Origin: Nitrospirota bacterium
Lineage (GTDB): Bacteria > Nitrospirota > Thermodesulfovibrionia > Thermodesulfovibrionales > UBA6898
NCBI GenBank assembly: GCA_016217675.1
Contig: JACRHC010000098.1
Coordinates: forward strand, 39,258-103,257
Direction: 5' to 3'
DNA length: 64,000 nucleotides
A program made the translations under genes and the position numbers. The notes below the pieces were generated by a model. That model saw only the letters and a program-made list of their open reading frames with translations. It made no database searches and was not told the DNA's origin. This document shows, piece after piece, positions 16,784 to 25,915 of the stretch (position 1 is the first letter of the stretch; each line of letters begins with the position of its first letter).

Positions 16784-16807
16784 ATGCAAATATCAGCATA
16801 TGTGAAT
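16784..16807 (+). promoter_or_regulatory. ArsR operator-like inverted repeat before MMPL gene
   Basis: ATGCAAATAT, 4-nt spacer, ATATGTGAAT. The left half is identical to, and the right half matches 8 of 10 bases of, the perfect operator at 11992-12015, with the same 4-nt spacing. It sits 16 nt before the MMPL start and overlaps the leader, so the second half of the island probably belongs to the same regulon. Confidence 0.65.
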
Positions 16808-16822
16808 ATATAGGAGGGTCAG

Positions 16823-19129
16823 ATGAAAAAGTTTTCTCTTGTTGAATTTTCGGTGAATCACCCGAAGCTGGTGGTGGTGCTTTCGATACTCATCACCATG
16901 GCCTTCATGACACAGTTCCCGAAGATGAGGACCGACACAAATCCGAAGAATATGCTGCCAGCAACGTCTGAGGTGAGGGTCTGGAACGATGAGGTCGAAA
17001 AGACCTTCAGTCTGTATGAGGACATGATCGCTGTCGGGATCGTAAACGAAAAAGGCATCCTCAATACAGGCACCCTTGGCAAGATCCAGAGGATCACTGA
17101 CGAGATCCTGAAGATCAAGGGCGTTGCTGCACGGGATGTGTCAAGCTTTACGACCATAGATAATGTCACCGTGGAAGATGCAACGTTAAAGGTCGCTCCC
17201 TTGATGGCAAAAGCTCCTGAAGACGAAAAAGGACTCGAATATCTCAGGAAGATGCTCTATGAAAATCCGCTGTTTCTGAACCGTATCATCTCGAAAGACG
17301 GAAAGACAACAGCCATCTATGTCCCGCTCGAAAGAGGCTCAAACGGCAAGGAGATCGCTGACAGCATACGCGAGATTGTCAAGAAAGAGAAAGGCGATGA
17401 ACAGTACTATATTGCCGGTGACCCGGTTGCGCGAGACACGTTTGGCGCTGAGATGTTCAAACTCATGGCACTCTTCGCGCCTGTTGCCGGCATGGTCATG
17501 CTGATTGTCAGGTACCTCATGTTCAGAGACCTTTTCCTTTCGATCACCCTGATGATGGATGCCATGATCAGCATCGTCTGGAGCATGGGCCTCCTCATCG
17601 GGCTCGGATTCCCGATCCATATCATGAGCTCCATGGCCCCGGTATTTCTGATGGCAATCGCGACAGACAGCATGCATATTTTTAACGAATTCTATTTCCG
17701 CTACAGGGAGACGAAAGACAAGAAAAGGGCGATCATCGAGACCATGCAGGCTGTAAGCCGTCCGGTGCGCAATACTGCCTTGGCAACAGCAGCGGGCTTT
17801 GGCGTGCTTCTCTTTATGAACATCATCCCGGTCAAGGTCTTTGGCGGTCTTGTTGCCTTCGGCACTATTGCCCTGAGGCTTCTCAGCTTCAGCTTCATAC
17901 CTGCCATGTTCACCTTTGTAAAGGACGATAAGCTGGCAAAGATTGCCCATGCCGAAGATGTCGATGCAGGCAGGGGTTCGGGATTTTTAAGAGGTTTAGC
18001 CGGGTTCGGAACGCATCACCCGAAACAGACTGTTCTGGTAGGACTCATCCTCTTTGTGATTGCAGTCATCGGGCTGTCAAAGATTGTCGTGAACAATAAC
18101 CTGGTGGAGTGGTTCAAAAAGGACAGTGAAGTAAGGGTCGCTGATACGGCAATCAACAAGGCCCTCGGCGGAACATCTCTCGGCTATGTGGTGGCCATTG
18201 CAAAGGAAGATGATTACATCAAGACTCCTGAGGCCATGCGGTATGTTGAGGGGCTCCAGAGGCATCTCGAAAAGCTGCCTGTTGTCGGCAAGACAACATC
18301 AGTTGTTGACTACGTGAAACGGATCAACCGCGTGCTCCATGACGACAACCCGCAATTTGACGCTGTGCCAGAGACCAAGGAGATGATCGGTCAGTATATC
18401 TTCCTCTTCTCCATGTCCGCAAAGCCTTCAGACCTGGACAATGTCGTTGACTACCCCTTCAGGCGTGCCAACGTCTGGGTGCAGCTCAAGACATGGGATG
18501 CCAGCGCCATGAGAGAGGTTATAAAGGCAGCTGAAGAATACAAGAAGAGCAATCCCTCCCCCATGGAGATGAAACCGGCCGGCATCGCCTATTTCAATCT
18601 TGTCTGGAATGACGAGGTGCTTGGAGACATGTTAAAGGGATTCATCCTCGCCCTGTTGGTAGTCTTCGGCATCCTTGCCTATGATTTCCGCTCTCTGAAA
18701 TGGGCAATTGTCGGTTACTCGCCGCTGCTTTTCACCGTCCTGCTCCTCTACGGTGTCGTCGGCTATGTCGGGAAAGACTTTGACATGCCGATATCCGTGC
18801 TCTCCTGCCTGTCGCTTGGAATGGCAGTAGACTTTGCAATTCATTTTGTATCCAGACTACGGCAGAGACTGAAGGAGGCTCCAGCAGAGCCCCTGTCTGA
18901 AGCGCTCCTCTGGACTGCAGCGCGGCCAGGAAAAGGCATCATGAGAAATGCGATCCTTTTTGCCGCCTCCTTTGCCGTGATGATATTCGCTCCGCTCACA
19001 CCTTATATAACCGTCGGTGCGTTCATAGTCAGCATGATGCTGATGAGCGCTGTAATGACACTGATCTATCTGCCTGCCCTCATAACGCTCATGCAGGGCT
19101 GGCTCTTAAAGGAGGCACAAAGCAAATGA
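16823..19129 (+). CDS. MMPL/RND-superfamily exporter
   Basis: 768 residues with two matching halves, each with one helix, a large extracytoplasmic loop and five more helices. Signature segments are VWNDEVEKTF, MAIATDSMHIFNEFYFR in half one and LGMAVDFAIHFVSRLRQR in half two, with the acidic residues that relay protons. MMPL proteins move hydrophobic or amphiphilic molecules such as lipids or hopanoids. The LolA-like and porin genes further along the same unit are common companions of MMPL exporters, so an envelope transport role is inferred. AGGAGGG precedes the ATG. Confidence 0.88.
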   Translation: MKKFSLVEFSVNHPKLVVVLSILITMAFMTQFPKMRTDTNPKNMLPATSEVRVWNDEVEKTFSLYEDMIAVGIVNEKGILNTGTLGKIQRITDEILKIKGVAARDVSSFTTIDNVTVEDATLKVAPLMAKAPEDEKGLEYLRKMLYENPLFLNRIISKDGKTTAIYVPLERGSNGKEIADSIREIVKKEKGDEQYYIAGDPVARDTFGAEMFKLMALFAPVAGMVMLIVRYLMFRDLFLSITLMMDAMISIVWSMGLLIGLGFPIHIMSSMAPVFLMAIATDSMHIFNEFYFRYRETKDKKRAIIETMQAVSRPVRNTALATAAGFGVLLFMNIIPVKVFGGLVAFGTIALRLLSFSFIPAMFTFVKDDKLAKIAHAEDVDAGRGSGFLRGLAGFGTHHPKQTVLVGLILFVIAVIGLSKIVVNNNLVEWFKKDSEVRVADTAINKALGGTSLGYVVAIAKEDDYIKTPEAMRYVEGLQRHLEKLPVVGKTTSVVDYVKRINRVLHDDNPQFDAVPETKEMIGQYIFLFSMSAKPSDLDNVVDYPFRRANVWVQLKTWDASAMREVIKAAEEYKKSNPSPMEMKPAGIAYFNLVWNDEVLGDMLKGFILALLVVFGILAYDFRSLKWAIVGYSPLLFTVLLLYGVVGYVGKDFDMPISVLSCLSLGMAVDFAIHFVSRLRQRLKEAPAEPLSEALLWTAARPGKGIMRNAILFAASFAVMIFAPLTPYITVGAFIVSMMLMSAVMTLIYLPALITLMQGWLLKEAQSK

Positions 19130-19524
19130 GATCAACAAAAACTATTTTGGCCGCAGTGCTGGTTTTCATCTTTCTGATTCCGCTTTCTTCTTTCGGAGCG
19201 AGGCTATCAGAGCCTGAGGAACTGGATAAGCTGATAAAGAAGATCAGCGAACGCCAGTCAAAGAACAAACAGTTTGACAAAAAGACAAAGGCATATTTTT
19301 TCGATGCCCAGAAACCTGAGACAATCGATGGCCTGATCAAGGAATTTGCACCCGGAGACACGATAACGATCATAGTTTTTTCAAACCTTTCAAAAAAGCC
19401 GGTCAAGGAGATCGTGGCGATGAAGAAGGCCGGGACAGGCTGGCCTGACATGGCTGCAAAGCTTAAGATTAACCTAAAGGCTGCGGTCAAGGAGGTCAAG
19501 GACTTTCGGCTCGGCATAGGTTGA
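19126..19524 (+). CDS. small exported protein linked to MMPL exporter
   Basis: 132 residues, ATG overlapping the MMPL stop. Signal peptide residues 1-24 (cut near SFGARL). The mature part is lysine-rich and helical at first (LDKLIKKISERQSKN), then has mixed segments including PDMAAKLKINLKAAVKEVKDFRL, which resembles the C-terminal part of small exported proteins found with sulfur-island MMPL genes. No cysteine. Function not recognised; overlap with MMPL suggests a periplasmic partner. Confidence 0.6.
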   Translation: MRSTKTILAAVLVFIFLIPLSSFGARLSEPEELDKLIKKISERQSKNKQFDKKTKAYFFDAQKPETIDGLIKEFAPGDTITIIVFSNLSKKPVKEIVAMKKAGTGWPDMAAKLKINLKAAVKEVKDFRLGIG

Positions 19525-19592
19525 GACTAAGAACTTTCAGGGCGTGTCCCTGAAAAGATAAGCAAAACAAAATAAAAGGAGAGGTAATTAAA

Positions 19593-20090
19593 ATGATAAA
19601 AAGAGCATTGGCAGTTGTTATTGCAGCAGTTGTCGTATTTTCTGCGCTTACCGTATTTGCTGAAGACGATCAGGCTAAGAAGATGTCGGATATACTCATG
19701 GCGGCAAAGGAGACCGGAAACTATCAGGTCTCTGCTGACGAGGTCAATATGTGGATCAAGACAAAGGCAACTGACTTCATCGTGCTCGATGTCAGGCCGA
19801 ATCCGGAAGAATACAAAGCAGGTCATATCCCCGGCTCAGTTCACGTCCCCTTTTATGCCGTGCTTCTTCCGGAGAATATGAAGAATATCCCTAAAGACAA
19901 GAAAATAATTCTTGTCTGCGGAACCGGTCAGCTCGAAAACATGCCAATAGTACCATTAAGAATGCTCGGGTATGATGCCTATACCATGACCTTTGGCTAT
20001 GCCGCATGGATAAAGGATTTTATCGGCGGGCAGGCAATGAAGAGCGTAGTCGGCAAGGCCGCCACAAAGAAATACCCTATAGAGAAATGA
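19593..20090 (+). CDS. exported single-domain rhodanese
   Basis: 165 residues with a signal peptide (1-23, cut after FA). Rhodanese segments are DFIVLDVRPNPEEYKAGHIPGSVHVP and the active-site loop starting at C108 in LVCGTGQLEN, which should hold the persulfide. Periplasmic rhodaneses handle thiosulfate, polysulfide or selenium compounds. It lies 68 nt after the previous gene with AGGAGAGG before the ATG and just ahead of the YedE permease, fitting a role in passing sulfur to import. Confidence 0.88.
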   Translation: MIKRALAVVIAAVVVFSALTVFAEDDQAKKMSDILMAAKETGNYQVSADEVNMWIKTKATDFIVLDVRPNPEEYKAGHIPGSVHVPFYAVLLPENMKNIPKDKKIILVCGTGQLENMPIVPLRMLGYDAYTMTFGYAAWIKDFIGGQAMKSVVGKAATKKYPIEK

Positions 20091-20100
20091 GGGGCCTCGC

Positions 20101-21489
20101 ATGAAGAATATCATCACGAAACCGTGGTCATTTGTATGGGGCGGCTTCCTTGTCGGCTTGGCCGAGGTTATCTATTTCCTCAAATACGAGACACCGATAC
20201 CGATCACAACAGGCCTTGCAAAGATGTTCGGCACGCTTGAGGAGAATATTACGAAGACTGACTTCATCACCAGGACGTACAGCGGAGATATCCACTGGAT
20301 ACTGATCGGCATGGTTGCAGGCGGCTGCTTTGTGACGATCATCGAGAGGGAAAGAAAAAGCTGGGTCAAATATCCGCCGCGTGTATTGTGGCTTGCCTTT
20401 TTCGGGGCCATGATATTCGGGTTCGGCACGCGGCTTGCGCAAGGCTGCACTGCCTGGCATTACCTTGGCGGCATACCTGCCATGAGCCTGACCTCTATTG
20501 TTGTGGCTATTGTAAGCATCCCCTTCGCATATCTCGCCTTTATGCTGATGGCAAAGCTGAATGCCGGAGGGTTCATGAAACATCATGAGGTGAAGGCAAC
20601 TGTCAAAAAGTGCGTTGAGCTTGAATACCAGACAGAGACCCTGACCTATGATCCTGAGCATAAGCCTTATCAGGACCCTGTGCGGCTGACACTCACCGCC
20701 TTTTTTCTCCTTCTGATCGTGTCATCATTCTGGACAGCATTACAGGGCGAGTCTTCCAACAGTATAGGCAGCCTTCCCTGGGTCGAGATCGGCCTGAAGA
20801 GCCTTGTCGGCCTCCTTGTAGGCATCGGCATCGGCAAGTCAGGGTTCGGCACGGAATGCGCAGTCATGTCGCCAAAGTCCCTGCTCATGAAGAAAAAACA
20901 TTTTGAGGCGATGAAGGTTGCAAAGATCACTCAGACGATGTTTACCGGCATGATGCCTTTTGCCGGTCTCCTTGTCGCGATACTCATGTTCAATCTCACT
21001 ATCCTCTTCACCTGGATCGTGCTTGGCTGGGACATGCCGGTAGTTGTGGAGGCAGGCAAATACAAGTTCGGGTTTCATCTCGGCCACCTGATCGGAGGCC
21101 CTATGCTGGGTATTGGGAGTGTTATGATGCTTGGTTGCGAGATCAGGACGTATTCACGTCTCGGCATGTCTTACATGACAGGTCTGGCCGCCCTTCCCGG
21201 ATTCCTGCTCGGATATCTGCCCTACTCTATTTACAAGGACCGGATCGACGAGATCTTTTTTTCGAGAGGCTTTATGAAGGAAAAGAACATGCTCGAACTC
21301 CTGCCTGACAATGAGTACGTTCAGTATGCATTTGCGTTGACCTATACTGCGCTCCTGATCTGGCTGCTCGTCTGGACTATCAGAAAGGGCTCGCAGATTG
21401 CGAAGGTGACGAAAAAAGAGTATATCACCAAGTCAACAGATGAGATATTTTTGAAAGAACTGCATGAAAAGCATATCGGAGGTTTTTAG
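20101..21489 (+). CDS. YeeE/YedE-type sulfur (or selenium) permease
   Basis: 462 residues, polytopic, with two YeeE repeats. Conserved cysteines lie in FGTRLAQGCTAWHYLGG, GKSGFGTECAVMSP and MLGCEIRTYSRLG, the kind that handle thiosulfate in YeeE. Comparative work by others has proposed YedE as a selenium transporter in organisms with SelD, which fits this genome's selenoproteins. Whether it moves thiosulfate, polysulfide or a selenium species cannot be told from sequence. The stop overlaps the start of the TlpA gene. Confidence 0.9.
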   Translation: MKNIITKPWSFVWGGFLVGLAEVIYFLKYETPIPITTGLAKMFGTLEENITKTDFITRTYSGDIHWILIGMVAGGCFVTIIERERKSWVKYPPRVLWLAFFGAMIFGFGTRLAQGCTAWHYLGGIPAMSLTSIVVAIVSIPFAYLAFMLMAKLNAGGFMKHHEVKATVKKCVELEYQTETLTYDPEHKPYQDPVRLTLTAFFLLLIVSSFWTALQGESSNSIGSLPWVEIGLKSLVGLLVGIGIGKSGFGTECAVMSPKSLLMKKKHFEAMKVAKITQTMFTGMMPFAGLLVAILMFNLTILFTWIVLGWDMPVVVEAGKYKFGFHLGHLIGGPMLGIGSVMMLGCEIRTYSRLGMSYMTGLAALPGFLLGYLPYSIYKDRIDEIFFSRGFMKEKNMLELLPDNEYVQYAFALTYTALLIWLLVWTIRKGSQIAKVTKKEYITKSTDEIFLKELHEKHIGGF

Positions 21490-21998
21490 TGAAGGATAGA
21501 AGAATATATTATTTATCAGTAGTGGCAGCCATGCTGCTGGTCTTCCTGATGCTGGAGAACAAAAACGCATTTTCGGGCACCAGTCTATTAGTGAATGATG
21601 TTGCACCTGACTTTTCATTGAAGGACCTGCAGGGGGAAAAGGTCAGTCTCTCTGACCTTAAAGGGAAAGTCGTGCTCATTAATTTCTGGGCGAGTTGGTG
21701 TCCGCAGTGCAGAAATGAAATTCCTGGATTCCAAAAAATGTATGAGGCGCATAGGGATAAGGGATTTTCGATTATCGGTATTGCCCTTGACGATGTTACG
21801 CCATCCTCTGTCAAACAGCTGAAACTTACCTATCCAATTGTGAGGACTAATGATAAATTGGTCAAGGATTATGGCGGTATCAAAGCAATTCCCACATCGT
21901 TTCTTGTGGGCAGGAATGGCAGGATAATCAAGAAAATCAAAGGCGAGTATCTTGAGGACATCCTCAAGACTGATCTTGAGAACGCGCTAAAGAAATAG
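21489..21998 (+). CDS. TlpA/ResA-like periplasmic thioredoxin
   Basis: 169 residues, GTG start overlapping the YedE stop. One N-terminal anchor helix (about 7-25), then the AhpC/TSA-type thioredoxin fold with DFSLKDLQGEKVSLSDL, the active site WASWCPQCRNE and cis-proline region GIKAIPTSFLV. It would reduce disulfides or persulfides in the periplasm. The CcdA gene directly after it provides the electrons, a standard pairing in cytochrome c and sulfur oxidation systems. Confidence 0.92.
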   Translation: MKDRRIYYLSVVAAMLLVFLMLENKNAFSGTSLLVNDVAPDFSLKDLQGEKVSLSDLKGKVVLINFWASWCPQCRNEIPGFQKMYEAHRDKGFSIIGIALDDVTPSSVKQLKLTYPIVRTNDKLVKDYGGIKAIPTSFLVGRNGRIIKKIKGEYLEDILKTDLENALKK

Positions 21999-22012
21999 AT
22001 ACAGGAGGCACT

Positions 22013-22726
22013 ATGGAAAAAATGCCCTTATTAATGGTGTTCAGCGCTGGTCTATTTTCATTTCTGTCGCCCTGTGTGCTCCCGTTGATCCCATCTTATG
22101 TCTCATACATAACAGGGCTGTCATTTGAGGACCTCACGGGTGCCCATGACAGAAAAAAGATAAGAATGACGACAATATCAAATTCTCTTTTATTTATCGC
22201 AGGGTTCTCATTTATGTTCGTTATGCTTGGCGCATCGTCGAGCTATCTTGGCAGTTTTCTCTCCGATCATCAGGATACTGTGCGGAAGGCCGGAGGCGTG
22301 ATGATACTCATTTTCGGTCTGTACATCTCCGGAATCCTGAAGATCGGTATTTTCTCAAGAGACAAGAGATTCCACCTGCAGAACAAACCAGCCGGCTTTT
22401 TCGGCACATTCCTGGTGGGTGTGGTTTTTGCCGCCGGATGGACTCCGTGTATCGGCCCTGTTTTAGGCTCAATACTTGTATACGCTGGGACAACCGAGTC
22501 CGTTGCATCAGGGATGGGAATGCTGGCTGTTTATTCCTTGGGATTAGGTATTCCTTTTCTCATTACTTCCGTAGCGATTAACACTGCGCTTTCGCATTTT
22601 AAACGGATTAACCGATACATGCGCGCAGTATCGGTTATAACCGGGCTATTTCTTGTTATTGCAGGCATTCTTCTCTTTACGGATAAATTTGCTTCTCTTA
22701 CACAGTATATGACTATTCAGAAATAG
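22013..22726 (+). CDS. ccdA: CcdA/DsbD-type thiol electron carrier
   Basis: 237 residues, six predicted helices. The paired redox cysteines occur in FLSPCVLPLIPSY and AAGWTPCIGPVLGS, both family hallmarks. It carries reducing equivalents from cytosolic thioredoxin across the membrane to TlpA-like proteins. It is 14 nt behind the TlpA gene with AGGAGG before the ATG. Here it may serve the sulfur relay rather than, or besides, cytochrome c maturation. Confidence 0.92.
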   Translation: MEKMPLLMVFSAGLFSFLSPCVLPLIPSYVSYITGLSFEDLTGAHDRKKIRMTTISNSLLFIAGFSFMFVMLGASSSYLGSFLSDHQDTVRKAGGVMILIFGLYISGILKIGIFSRDKRFHLQNKPAGFFGTFLVGVVFAAGWTPCIGPVLGSILVYAGTTESVASGMGMLAVYSLGLGIPFLITSVAINTALSHFKRINRYMRAVSVITGLFLVIAGILLFTDKFASLTQYMTIQK

Positions 22727-22762
22727 TGAAATGATAGGAGGATTACTTTAAAAGAGTGATTC

Positions 22763-23968
22763 ATGAAAGTTAAAAATAGTTTTATCGGCAACCTCACTCC
22801 TCAGCAGCTTATTGAACTGGATGCCTGCACACAGTGCGGACAGTGCCTGCAGTTTTGCCCGGTGCAGAACGTCAAGAGTGATCCAGCCATCTCGCCGCCG
22901 GAGAAGATCCGGGTCTTCAAGGAGTTTATAAAGGCTACCGAGGGGCTCAAGGCAACGTTGATGGGGCCTGACAGGATCGATATTCGGCTCCTTGTGGACT
23001 TCACAAAGGCTGTATTTGAATGCACTACCTGTGGCGCGTGCGGACAGCACTGTGCTGTAGGCATCTTCACGCAGCGTCTCTGGCCAATGCTGAGAAAGGA
23101 GATGGTCAGGAGAGGTATTGGCCCCATAGGCGGACAGGCCAAGATGCCTGAGGTGATCAGGAATACCGGAAACCCTTACAACCTTCCGCTTATGGACAGA
23201 TTCAGTCCATGGTTCCCTGACTTCGTAAAAATTGAGGAAAAGGCTGACATAGCTTATTACGCTGGTTGCACAGGTGCATATTCAGCGCAGCCCATGGTGA
23301 AAGGTGATGTGCTTGTGCTGAATGCCATCGGCGACCCCTTCACCATGCTTGGGCCTGAGGAGGAGGTATGCTGCGGATTCCCGCTGTTTATTTCGGGTCA
23401 GCATGACATGCTTGAAGACCTGGTCAGGAGACTTGTTGGCGGATACAAGGCAAAGGGGGTAAAACTGCTGCTGGCATCCTGCCCCTGATGCGTGAATATC
23501 ATGGCCCGTGACTGGCCATCAATATACGGACAGGAGCTGCCTTTCAAGATCAGGCATATAACGCAGTTTGTCACCGAGGCATTGAAAAATGGAAAGTTGA
23601 AGCTAAAGAAAGAACTGAACGAACGTTTGATATACCATGACCCCTGCTATCTGAGCAGAGGAGTCGGTGTAATCGAGGAACCTCGGGCTGTGCTGAAAAG
23701 TGTAAAGGGCGTAGAGCTCCTCGAATTCGACAGACACGGTCCCGATTCGCGCTGCTGTGGTGCCGGAGGAGCTGCGCGCAAGGTTTTTCAGGAGAATGCA
23801 AATGCAATGGGAAGGTTGACGATTGACGAGGCCGTAGAAAAGAAAGCAGACCGGCTCATCCTCAGCTGCCCAGCCTGCTATGCACAGGTAAACGAGGCGA
23901 TGCAAGGATATAACAAGCAGATTCGGATAACAGACATAATGGAGTTGATCGCAAATCAATTGGAATAA
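22763..23968 (+). CDS. HdrB/HdrC-like Fe-S oxidoreductase with selenocysteine (Sec242)
   Basis: 401 residues when TGA 23486-23488 is read as Sec. The N-terminal part has two [4Fe-4S] motifs, CTQCGQCLQFCP and CTTCGACGQHC (HdrC-like). Then two CCG domains: YAGCTGAYS with EVCCGFP and ASCP-U-C, and HDPCYLSRG with SRCCGAGGAARK and LSCPACY. In the second domain the last motif is CPAC; in the first it is CP-U-C, so Sec lies between the two cysteines rather than replacing one. Such cysteine-rich domains bind noncubane Fe-S clusters that cleave disulfides or handle persulfide. Electron partner unknown. A gene caller would split this gene at the TGA. Confidence 0.85.
23501..23519 (+). promoter_or_regulatory. 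SECIS-like hairpin of HdrB-like selenoprotein
   Basis: ATGGCC and GGCCAT (6 bp) enclose CGTGACT; the stem begins 12 nt after the UGA and the loop lies 18-24 nt after it, within bacterial SECIS range. Confidence 0.65.
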
Positions 23969-23990
23969 AACACAGACAAGGAGGTTTAAC

Positions 23991-24779
23991 ATGAAAAAAT
24001 TGGTAATGTTATTAGTAGCGCTTCTGCTGCCGCTGGAGGTCTTTGCGGTAACTGCAGACGAGGTCATGAAAAAATCCCAGGCAGCGTTCCTCTATCCGGG
24101 CAAGGACTTCAAGGCAAGAGTAATGATGAAACTTGTGAGTAAGGGCGGCCAGGAAAGAGTCAGGGAGATGACCATGCTCAGGAAGAACTTCGGCGAGTCC
24201 GGCGGCGATCAAAAGTATTTCATTTACTTCTTCCAGCCTGCAGATGTGAAGGACATGACCTTCATGGTCTACAAATATCCCAGGAAAGATGACGACCGAT
24301 GGCTCTTTGTACCGGCGATCAGCATGGTCAGGCGTATTGCTGCCCAGGACAAGCGGTCAAGCTTTGTGGGTTCGGATTTCACCTATGAGGACGTTTCCGG
24401 AAGGGATATCGAGGATGATACGCATGCAATAAGCAAAGAGGAAAAACTCGGTGCAAGGGACTGTTATGTGATAAAAAGCACCCCGAAGACCGCTGATGTT
24501 GATTACGGTTACAAGCTTGCCTGGATCGACAAGACAAACTCCCTTCCAATAAAGGAAGAATACTATGACAAGCGCGGAGAATTGTACAGGACCTTCACTG
24601 CAGAGGAGATAAAGGATGTGAAAGGTCTGCCTACCATCACAAAGCGAACCATGAAGAACCTTCAGAGCGGCCACAAAACAGAGGTAACATACATAAAGAC
24701 CGATTATAACGTAGGTCTTGAGGACAGCCTCTTTTCCGAGCGTTTTCTCAAGCAGCCGCCAAAGAAGTGGATAGACTGA
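23991..24779 (+). CDS. LolA-like outer-membrane lipoprotein-sorting protein
   Basis: 262 residues. Signal peptide 1-18, then a predominantly beta protein with FKARVMMKLVSKGGQERVREM, FVPAISMVRRIAAQDKRSSFVGSDFTYEDVSG (middle) and a closing DSLFSERFLKQPPKKW. This is the MMPL-associated branch of LolA-fold proteins, proposed to carry hydrophobic molecules across the periplasm. AGGAGG is before the ATG. Together with the MMPL exporter and the porin-like gene it makes a plausible transenvelope lipid route. Confidence 0.85.
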   Translation: MKKLVMLLVALLLPLEVFAVTADEVMKKSQAAFLYPGKDFKARVMMKLVSKGGQERVREMTMLRKNFGESGGDQKYFIYFFQPADVKDMTFMVYKYPRKDDDRWLFVPAISMVRRIAAQDKRSSFVGSDFTYEDVSGRDIEDDTHAISKEEKLGARDCYVIKSTPKTADVDYGYKLAWIDKTNSLPIKEEYYDKRGELYRTFTAEEIKDVKGLPTITKRTMKNLQSGHKTEVTYIKTDYNVGLEDSLFSERFLKQPPKKWID

Positions 24780-25441
24780 GCAGGCAGAACACTACTTCAG
24801 CTGCAGAGGCATTCTCTCTTCACGCTGAAGAGTATGATAAGTGGTTCGACAGCGCTGAAGGCCGCGTGCTGTTCCCTGTAGAACATGCTGCAGTGCTGCT
24901 GCTTATGAAAAACCTTGTGCCGCCTTTTCTTGAGATAGGCACAGGATCAGGCAGATTTGCAAAAGCGCTTGGAATAAGCTACGGCGTTGACCCTTCCAGG
25001 CCGCTCGTTGCTATGGCCAGGGGCAGAGGCATTAATGTTGAGCAGGCCTTTGGCGAAAAACTTCCGTATGCTAACAGCCTTTTCGGAGGTGTCTTTATCC
25101 TGTTTACTCTCTGTTTTGCAAATGATCCTCAAAAGGTTATCGCTGAAGCCTGCAGGGTTCTGAAAAAAGATGGAGGCATGGTCATAGGATTAATAAACAG
25201 AGAAAGCCCTTGGGGAAAACTGTATATGCAAAAGCAGAATGAAGGCCACCCAATCTATAAGCATGCACATTTTCTCAGCACTGCTGACGTTGCTTCAATG
25301 CTTAAAAGCGCAGACATGAAAGTGGAAGGATATTCCTCGGCACTGTTGCAGCTTCCATCAGAAGATCTGCAGAAAGAAGAGGCCCGCGAGGGACTGGTTG
25401 ATGCTGCCGGCTTTGTCTGTATTTTGGCAAGAAAAACTTGA
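24767..25441 (+). CDS. class I SAM-dependent methyltransferase
   Basis: 224 residues, GTG start overlapping the previous gene by 13 nt. Motif I is FLEIGTGSGRFAKALG, followed by GVDPSRPLVAMARGRG and the post-II segment GGVFILFTLCFANDPQKVI; the layout is that of UbiE/Methyltransf_11 enzymes. Substrate unknown. In a sulfur/selenium island a thiol, selenol or metalloid methylation (detoxification by volatile products) is conceivable but is only inference. Confidence 0.82.
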   Translation: MDRLSRQNTTSAAEAFSLHAEEYDKWFDSAEGRVLFPVEHAAVLLLMKNLVPPFLEIGTGSGRFAKALGISYGVDPSRPLVAMARGRGINVEQAFGEKLPYANSLFGGVFILFTLCFANDPQKVIAEACRVLKKDGGMVIGLINRESPWGKLYMQKQNEGHPIYKHAHFLSTADVASMLKSADMKVEGYSSALLQLPSEDLQKEEAREGLVDAAGFVCILARKT

Positions 25442-25490
25442 CAACCCTTCTTTGGAGGGAATACAAAACCTTTTTATGGAGGATATGATA

Positions 25491-25910
25491 ATGATGATAC
25501 CTGCAAAGTACCTGATGATTGCGCATAAGAGAGTAGCACTGGGAAGTAATTCAAACGGCAAAGAGGTCATCTACAGATTAATGGCAGCCGGGTTGCCGGG
25601 CCTTCCGGTCGTCAATGAAGAGATGGAGGTCATAGGCATTGTAACAACATTCGACCTCCTCGGCGTTATAAGAGAAGGCCTGAACCTGGCGGAAATTACA
25701 GCAGCGAAGATTATGTCAAAAGCCCCTGTAACAGCTGATCCTGAGACAACATCAGACAAACTCATTGAGATGATGCTCGAAAATAACTTTACGGTAATTC
25801 CCATAGTCAAAGACAAAAGACTTGTCGGGGTTGTGGACAGATTTTCGATAATGGATGCACATATAGAGCCAAGGGTGTATCCTGGCGTAAATCGCTATTT
25901 CGAGGGATAG
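25491..25910 (+). CDS. tandem CBS-domain protein
   Basis: 139 residues from the third of several close ATGs (GGAGG lies 8 nt before 25491). Two CBS modules: GLPVVNEEMEVIGIVTTFDLL and TVIPIVKDKRLVGVVDRFSIM. Such free-standing pairs sense adenine nucleotides and regulate partner proteins or transporters. The start is uncertain by a few codons. Confidence 0.75.
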   Translation: MMIPAKYLMIAHKRVALGSNSNGKEVIYRLMAAGLPGLPVVNEEMEVIGIVTTFDLLGVIREGLNLAEITAAKIMSKAPVTADPETTSDKLIEMMLENNFTVIPIVKDKRLVGVVDRFSIMDAHIEPRVYPGVNRYFEG

Positions 25911-25915
25911 TCAGC

